Below are positions 6,239 to 9,759 of a stretch of DNA of 9,759 bases, piece by piece. A program made the position numbers and the translations under genes. How positions within the stretch are numbered: the stretch's first letter is position 1; each line of letters opens with the position of its first letter. Under the pieces are notes generated by a model. That model was not told where the DNA came from and searched no databases. It saw nothing but the letters and a program-made list of their open reading frames with translations. The stretch is from an uncultured Ruminococcus sp. (lineage in GTDB: Bacteria; Bacillota; Clostridia; Oscillospirales; CAG-382): positions 1-9,759 of the forward strand of contig CACZRJ010000147.1 of NCBI GenBank assembly GCA_902783535.1, read 5' to 3'.

Positions 6239-7519
6239 TTATGCCTCGTGCACTCCTTCCGGATCGATGGTCGCGGCTCCGAACTGGCGGATGTGAAGAA
6301 GCATGCAGGCGCCCTCGCCGAAAGCCGCGTCGATCGCGGAGCGGTATGTTTCCGCTTCGTCAGACGGCACGTATGCCTGAATGGTTCCCGCGAACCCGCC
6401 GCCGTGCACGCGGCATACGGCGCCGGACAGGTCGGACAGAGCGAGCGCGAGGGACAGGCCCTGCTCGCCCGGGAACTTCGGAGAGTATACGTTCTGCAGG
6501 TACATGAACGACGAACGGCCGGACTCGGACACGAGTTTCAGAAATTCCGCAGTGTTGCCGTTCTCCAGCGCTTCCGTCTGTTTTTTCACCCGCTTGTTTT
6601 CTTCAAAGAAGTGAAGCGCGCGCAGGACGGCTCTGTCGCCGGCGACTTCCCGGATGTATCCGATCCGCTTGATGAACTCGCTCTCATCGCATTCACGAAG
6701 GACTTTTTTTCCCATCAGCGCCGCACAGTCGCGCATTTCCTTCGGGACCGCCGCATAGTCGTCGGTCAGGTCGGAATGGCTGCCGCCGGTGTTTACGATG
6801 AAGAAAGCGTAACCGGCGCTTTCAGGATCCCAGTGGATCTTACGCGTTTCCGGCGCGTCGGAGTTTTTGAAGTCGATGAACAGGAATCCGCCGATCGCGC
6901 ATGCGGCCTGATCCATCAGCCCGCACGGCTTTCCGAAATAAACATTCTCGGCATACTGGCCCGCTTTCGCGAGTTCCATGGGTGGAATCGACCCGTCGTT
7001 GTAGAATTTTGAAAGAATCAGCCCCGCCATGATCTCAAACGCGGCGGAGGAAGAAAGACCCGACCCGGACAGCACGCGGCTCGTCGTGCACGCGCGGAAT
7101 CCTCCGTAACGGAAGCCTTTCTTTTGGAAAGCCTCGCAGATTCCCGAGAGAATGGCGGAAGAAGAGCCTTTTCTGACCTCATCCGGGTTCAGATGAGAGA
7201 TGTCGACGACATCTTCAGGATAGCGGGCGGATTTCACGCGGATCGTTTTGTCTTCTGTTTTCGCGGCGATCGCTATGATGTCCAGGTCAACGGACGCGGC
7301 CAGAACGGTTCCCCTGTTGTGATCCGTGTGATTTCCGGAAATTTCCGTTCTTCCGGGAACGGAGAAGACAACCGTCTCCATGTCTCCGTACAGGTTCAGA
7401 AATTCGTCGATCAGGCGCAGATAGCGCGCGGACTGCCCTTCCGGGTCCGGGTACAGCTTTGACAGCGTGCCGTCCATTTCTCCCGATGCAAATACTTTCT
7501 TCCATTCAGATGTGAGCAT
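6239..7519 (-). CDS. Galactokinase-family sugar kinase (GHMP), divergent subgroup
   Basis: The 426-residue protein has the galactokinase architecture, somewhat longer than the usual roughly 390. It shows the N-terminal signature GRTEISGNHTDHNRG (56-70), the GHMP ATP loop SGSGLSSSAAFE (151-162), the catalytic-base region CGLMDQ with D203, and the C-terminal GGGFAG (373-378). Galactokinases phosphorylate C1 of galactose with ATP. Here the glutamate of the usual GEHTD motif, which contacts the sugar, is asparagine (N63), and RVNLI is RTEIS. It may therefore belong to a subgroup with altered substrate preference. ATG 7519 has AGGGAG (7526-7531) 6 nt upstream. The frame stays open further upstream, but that part is an Arg-rich shadow of the SDR gene. 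No galT or galE is nearby. Confidence 0.88.
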   Translation of the reverse strand: MLTSEWKKVFASGEMDGTLSKLYPDPEGQSARYLRLIDEFLNLYGDMETVVFSVPGRTEISGNHTDHNRGTVLAASVDLDIIAIAAKTEDKTIRVKSARYPEDVVDISHLNPDEVRKGSSSAILSGICEAFQKKGFRYGGFRACTTSRVLSGSGLSSSAAFEIMAGLILSKFYNDGSIPPMELAKAGQYAENVYFGKPCGLMDQAACAIGGFLFIDFKNSDAPETRKIHWDPESAGYAFFIVNTGGSHSDLTDDYAAVPKEMRDCAALMGKKVLRECDESEFIKRIGYIREVAGDRAVLRALHFFEENKRVKKQTEALENGNTAEFLKLVSESGRSSFMYLQNVYSPKFPGEQGLSLALALSDLSGAVCRVHGGGFAGTIQAYVPSDEAETYRSAIDAAFGEGACMLLHIRQFGAATIDPEGVHEA

Positions 7520-7566
7520 TTTATTCTCCCTGTGCTTTCTTTCGATTTGTGTTGTTGTTCCGAGGA

Positions 7567-8277
7567 TTATATCCCGCCGTCCACGTCGACGACGGCCCCG
7601 TTGATATAGGACGCGCCGTCTCCGGCGAGAAACAGGAGCGCGGCGGCGACCTCTTCCGGATCTCCGAACCGGTCCAGGGGGATCTCCTCCATGAGCGATT
7701 GCTCCTCCTCGACCGTCAGCCTGTCGTTCATCGGCGTCCGGATGATCCCGGGGCAGACGCAGTTCACGCGGATGCCGGCCGGTCCGACTTCCTTGGCCAG
7801 CGCTTTCGTCAGTCCGATGAGCCCCGCTTTCGCGGCGGAATAGTCCGCTTCGCAGCTGCCTCCGGTCTTCGCGAAATAGGAAGAAACGTTCAGGATGCAT
7901 CCGCGCTTCCGCGGGAGCATGTGCTTCAGCATCGCGCGCGACAAACGGACAGGCGCAAGCAGATTTGTGTCGTAAATCTCTTTTTCCTGCTCGGGCGTCA
8001 CAAGGTCGAAAAGGGAAAAGAGAGAGACCGCGGCATTGTTGATCAGGACATCTGTTTCCGGAAAGGCTTCCGCCAGGGCAAGCACTTCCTCTGAGATGCT
8101 CAGGTCTGCCCGGAACAGTTCCGAATTCGGCAGTTCGGTGCGGAGCGCCTCCGCGGCAGCCTTGTTATGACAGTAATGAAGGACGACGCGATAGCCTTCT
8201 CTGTGAAACGCTCTTGCGGTCGCAGATCCGATGCCGCCGGACGCTCCTGTGATCAGTACGGTTCTCATGGCGGTCAT
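7567..8277 (-). CDS. Short-chain dehydrogenase/reductase (FabG-like)
   Basis: This is a classical SDR of 236 residues with the Rossmann cofactor loop TGASGGIG (10-17), NNAA (80-83), N105, S133 (NVSS), and the catalytic Y146 and K150 in YSAAK. PGIIRTPM (176-183) and the DVDGG end are as in FabG. It should use NAD(P)H to reduce a carbonyl. FabG in fatty-acid synthesis is the closest well-known relative, but no other fab genes are here, so the substrate is open. ATG 8277 overlaps the hslO stop as ATGA. AAGGGGG (8281-8287) is only 3 nt from that ATG and 12 nt from the next one (8268), so the protein may lack its first three residues. A gap of 47 nt without a terminator separates it from the kinase gene. 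Confidence 0.92.
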   Translation of the reverse strand: MTAMRTVLITGASGGIGSATARAFHREGYRVVLHYCHNKAAAEALRTELPNSELFRADLSISEEVLALAEAFPETDVLINNAAVSLFSLFDLVTPEQEKEIYDTNLLAPVRLSRAMLKHMLPRKRGCILNVSSYFAKTGGSCEADYSAAKAGLIGLTKALAKEVGPAGIRVNCVCPGIIRTPMNDRLTVEEEQSLMEEIPLDRFGDPEEVAAALLFLAGDGASYINGAVVDVDGGI

Positions 8278-9152
8278 CGTCCCCCTTCGATCAGTGACTG
8301 CAGATCCGCTTTCGTGTATCTGTATATTCTGTCGCAGAACTGGCAGTGTACGGTGAATTCTTTCTCCGGAGCCCGGATCATATCCGTCAGTTCCTTTTTC
8401 CCCATCGCAAGAAGAGCGCGGTCCGTCCTTTCTCTGGAGCAGGGGCAGACGTAGCCGCAGTCGATCTCGTCGAACGTGTCATATTCGATTCCGCTCAAAA
8501 AGGATTGAAGCAGAGCCGGATGGCCGTTCTCGTCCAGGATCGAAGTGACGGATGGCGAAGACGACGCGTTTTTCTCCAGACGTTCCGCGACAGCGTCATC
8601 CGCGAAAGGAAGCAGCTGGATCAGAACGCCTCCGGCGGCTTTGCATGTGTAATCGGTGTCGATCAGAACGCCGAGGGCGCATACGGTCGGCGTCTGTTCG
8701 CTCGTGGCGTAGTAATAGGCGATGTCTTCGGCGATCTCTCCGGAAACGATGGGACAGATCCCGCTGTAGGGTTCGTCGCCGCCGGAGTCGCGGAGAATGT
8801 TCAAAAATCCCTTGCCGACGCATCTGGAAACGTCCAGCTTTCCGTCGGAGGGCCGCAGGGGACAGTCAAACGACGGGTGCTCGATGAAGCCGCGCACGTT
8901 GCCCTTGTAGTCGGAGGACGCGAGAATGGTCCCGCCGCCGCCGTCGCCCTTGAACCTGACGGTCAGAAGGTCCTCCTCTTCTCCCAGGAGGCTGCCCATC
9001 AGAGAGGCGGCGATCAGCGTCCGCCCGAGCGCGGCCGCGGCAGTGGGCGTCGGATGGTGGATCTCGATCGCTCTGTTGACAATGTCTTTCGCGTCGATGG
9101 ACAACGCCCGCGCGGAACCGTCTCTGGTCATTGCCCGAATGATTTTCGCCAC
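8274..9152 (-). CDS. hslO: Hsp33 redox-regulated molecular chaperone
   Basis: Hsp33 is a cytoplasmic holdase switched on by oxidative unfolding; it holds unfolding proteins during disulfide stress. The 292-residue protein has the full family length. All four zinc-binding cysteines are present in the C-terminal switch: C236 and C238 (VCPC), then C270 and C273 (CQFC), the expected CxC-x(n)-CxxC arrangement. An additional cysteine, C232, lies just before them. N-terminal family features are HHPTPTAAAALGRTL (32-46) and FKGDGGGGTI (67-76). The GTG start at 9152 has GGAGG (9162-9166) 9 nt upstream. The gene begins 4 nt after the xseA stop and ends overlapping the SDR gene, so all three are probably co-transcribed. 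Confidence 0.96.
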   Translation of the reverse strand: MAKIIRAMTRDGSARALSIDAKDIVNRAIEIHHPTPTAAAALGRTLIAASLMGSLLGEEEDLLTVRFKGDGGGGTILASSDYKGNVRGFIEHPSFDCPLRPSDGKLDVSRCVGKGFLNILRDSGGDEPYSGICPIVSGEIAEDIAYYYATSEQTPTVCALGVLIDTDYTCKAAGGVLIQLLPFADDAVAERLEKNASSSPSVTSILDENGHPALLQSFLSGIEYDTFDEIDCGYVCPCSRERTDRALLAMGKKELTDMIRAPEKEFTVHCQFCDRIYRYTKADLQSLIEGGR

Positions 9153-9156
9153 TGGA

Positions 9157-9759
9157 TCACACCTCCCCGGGTTCTTTTGAAATCGGTCCGTCCGAGACCG
9201 CCCCGACCGTTCCTTTCGACAAGCGGACGCTGAAAGGCGTTCCTTTCGGAAGTTCGCCCGGAGAACGGATGACGGTTCCGTCGGCTCTGACGGCCAGTGC
9301 GAAGCCGCGGCTCAGCACGGACAGCGGATTCAGCGAATAAAGCTTTTCCCTTTGGATCGAAAGCATTCGGTCCTTCCGGTCGATGGTTCGGGAAACGGAC
9401 GCGTTTATTTTTTCCGAAAGCAGGCTTACATGCTGGCTTTGCTGAGACAGCTGCCTGCCGGGATCCGTCAGTGAAAAACGCACCCGCAGCGCGGACAGTT
9501 CGCCCGCTTTTTTCTGAATCGTTCCCGCCAGGGCGGAGAAAAGGTCGGACCGCATCGTCTCAAGGCGCTGCTTCTGCAAAGCGAGCAGGTGTTCCGGGTC
9601 GGAAAGAAGCAGACGCGTCGACGCCGAATTGAGCCGGTCGGAAAGAGATCTGACGCGCATCGATGCCACGGATAGCAGTCTCGATTCAAGCATGTCCAGA
9701 CGCTGCTGGCGTTCGTGGATGAGATACTGAGGGTCGGAGATGGACGGCCTTGAGGCCAG
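9157..9759 (-). CDS. xseA: Exodeoxyribonuclease VII large subunit, C-terminal part (runs off the right edge)
   Basis: Only the last 200 residues are in the window; the OB-fold and catalytic N-terminal portion lie beyond the right edge. What is visible is the long, charged coiled-coil segment typical of XseA, with repeated heptad-like stretches such as LALQKQRLETMRSDL and IQREKLYSLN. It is followed by the conserved C-terminal signature NPLSVLSRGFALAVRADG, a short beta domain, and a VGAVSDG end. ExoVII, formed with XseB, digests single-stranded DNA from both ends in repair. An internal ATG at 9693 is not the start, because the frame continues open through LASRPSISDPQYLIHERQQR to the edge. It is upstream of hslO by 4 nt, and its end overlaps the hslO ribosome site. 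Confidence 0.92.
   Translation of the reverse strand: MASRPSISDPQYLIHERQQRLDMLESRLLSVASMRVRSLSDRLNSASTRLLLSDPEHLLALQKQRLETMRSDLFSALAGTIQKKAGELSALRVRFSLTDPGRQLSQQSQHVSLLSEKINASVSRTIDRKDRMLSIQREKLYSLNPLSVLSRGFALAVRADGTVIRSPGELPKGTPFSVRLSKGTVGAVSDGPISKEPGEV

Noticed and set aside
7520..7900. A 127-residue N-terminal extension of the galactokinase-family frame, suggesting a fusion protein
   Set aside because: Most of it lies within the SDR gene on the same strand in another frame. It is Arg-rich shadow sequence without domain character, and a good ribosome site lies just before ATG 7519.
8346..9233. A long plus-strand open frame opposite hslO
   Set aside because: It is antisense to a complete Hsp33 gene with all four switch cysteines. 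Long antisense frames are expected at this GC content.
1..9759. CRISPR arrays, transposon ends, att sites, toxin-antitoxin or defence genes
   Set aside because: No spaced direct repeats, transposase, integrase, tRNA-anchored duplication or recognisable defence domains were seen on either strand.

Overview
The window is ordinary bacterial chromosome, most likely from an anaerobic member of the Firmicutes (class Clostridia). The evidence is a DUF4364 protein, a family typical of Clostridia, strong AAGGAGG-type ribosome binding sites, several GTG starts, tight head-to-tail operons, and a GC content I judge by eye to be above 50%. I see no rRNA, tRNA, CRISPR array, insertion sequence, integrase or phage gene.

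Layout. (1) Bases 1-907, minus strand: the N-terminal part of an RnfC-like protein that runs off the left edge. It is open for 302 codons and appears to have lost the glycine-rich flavin/NADH motif of RnfC. (2) Bases 908-1117: a divergent intergenic region with a near-consensus sigma-A promoter (TTGAAA, 17 nt, TATAAT) firing rightward, then a hairpin leader. (3) Bases 1118-3945, plus strand: a compact operon of DUF4364 winged-helix-like protein, endonuclease III (nth), TtcA-family tRNA thiolase, YhbY ribosome-assembly protein and an uncharacterised zinc-ribbon protein. The first three junctions overlap by 4 to 8 nt. (4) A bidirectional terminator separates this operon from a convergent gene. 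(5) Bases 4016-5311, minus strand: a membrane-anchored HtrA/DegP-type serine protease with one PDZ domain and its own leader. (6) Bases 5443-9759, minus strand, read right to left: xseA (partial), hslO (Hsp33), an SDR oxidoreductase, a divergent galactokinase-family kinase and a WalJ/YycJ-like metallo-beta-lactamase-fold hydrolase, ending at a strong intrinsic terminator.

Functionally the window is mostly information-processing maintenance and stress physiology: DNA repair (Nth, ExoVII large subunit), tRNA and ribosome maturation (TtcA-like, YhbY), and protein quality control (Hsp33, HtrA). Two small-molecule enzymes (SDR, sugar kinase) are embedded in the leftward operon. I did not find a convincing novel multi-gene system. 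The best leads are the degenerate RnfC-like protein, the galactokinase-family protein with an altered sugar-binding motif, and the zinc-ribbon protein that ends the rightward operon.
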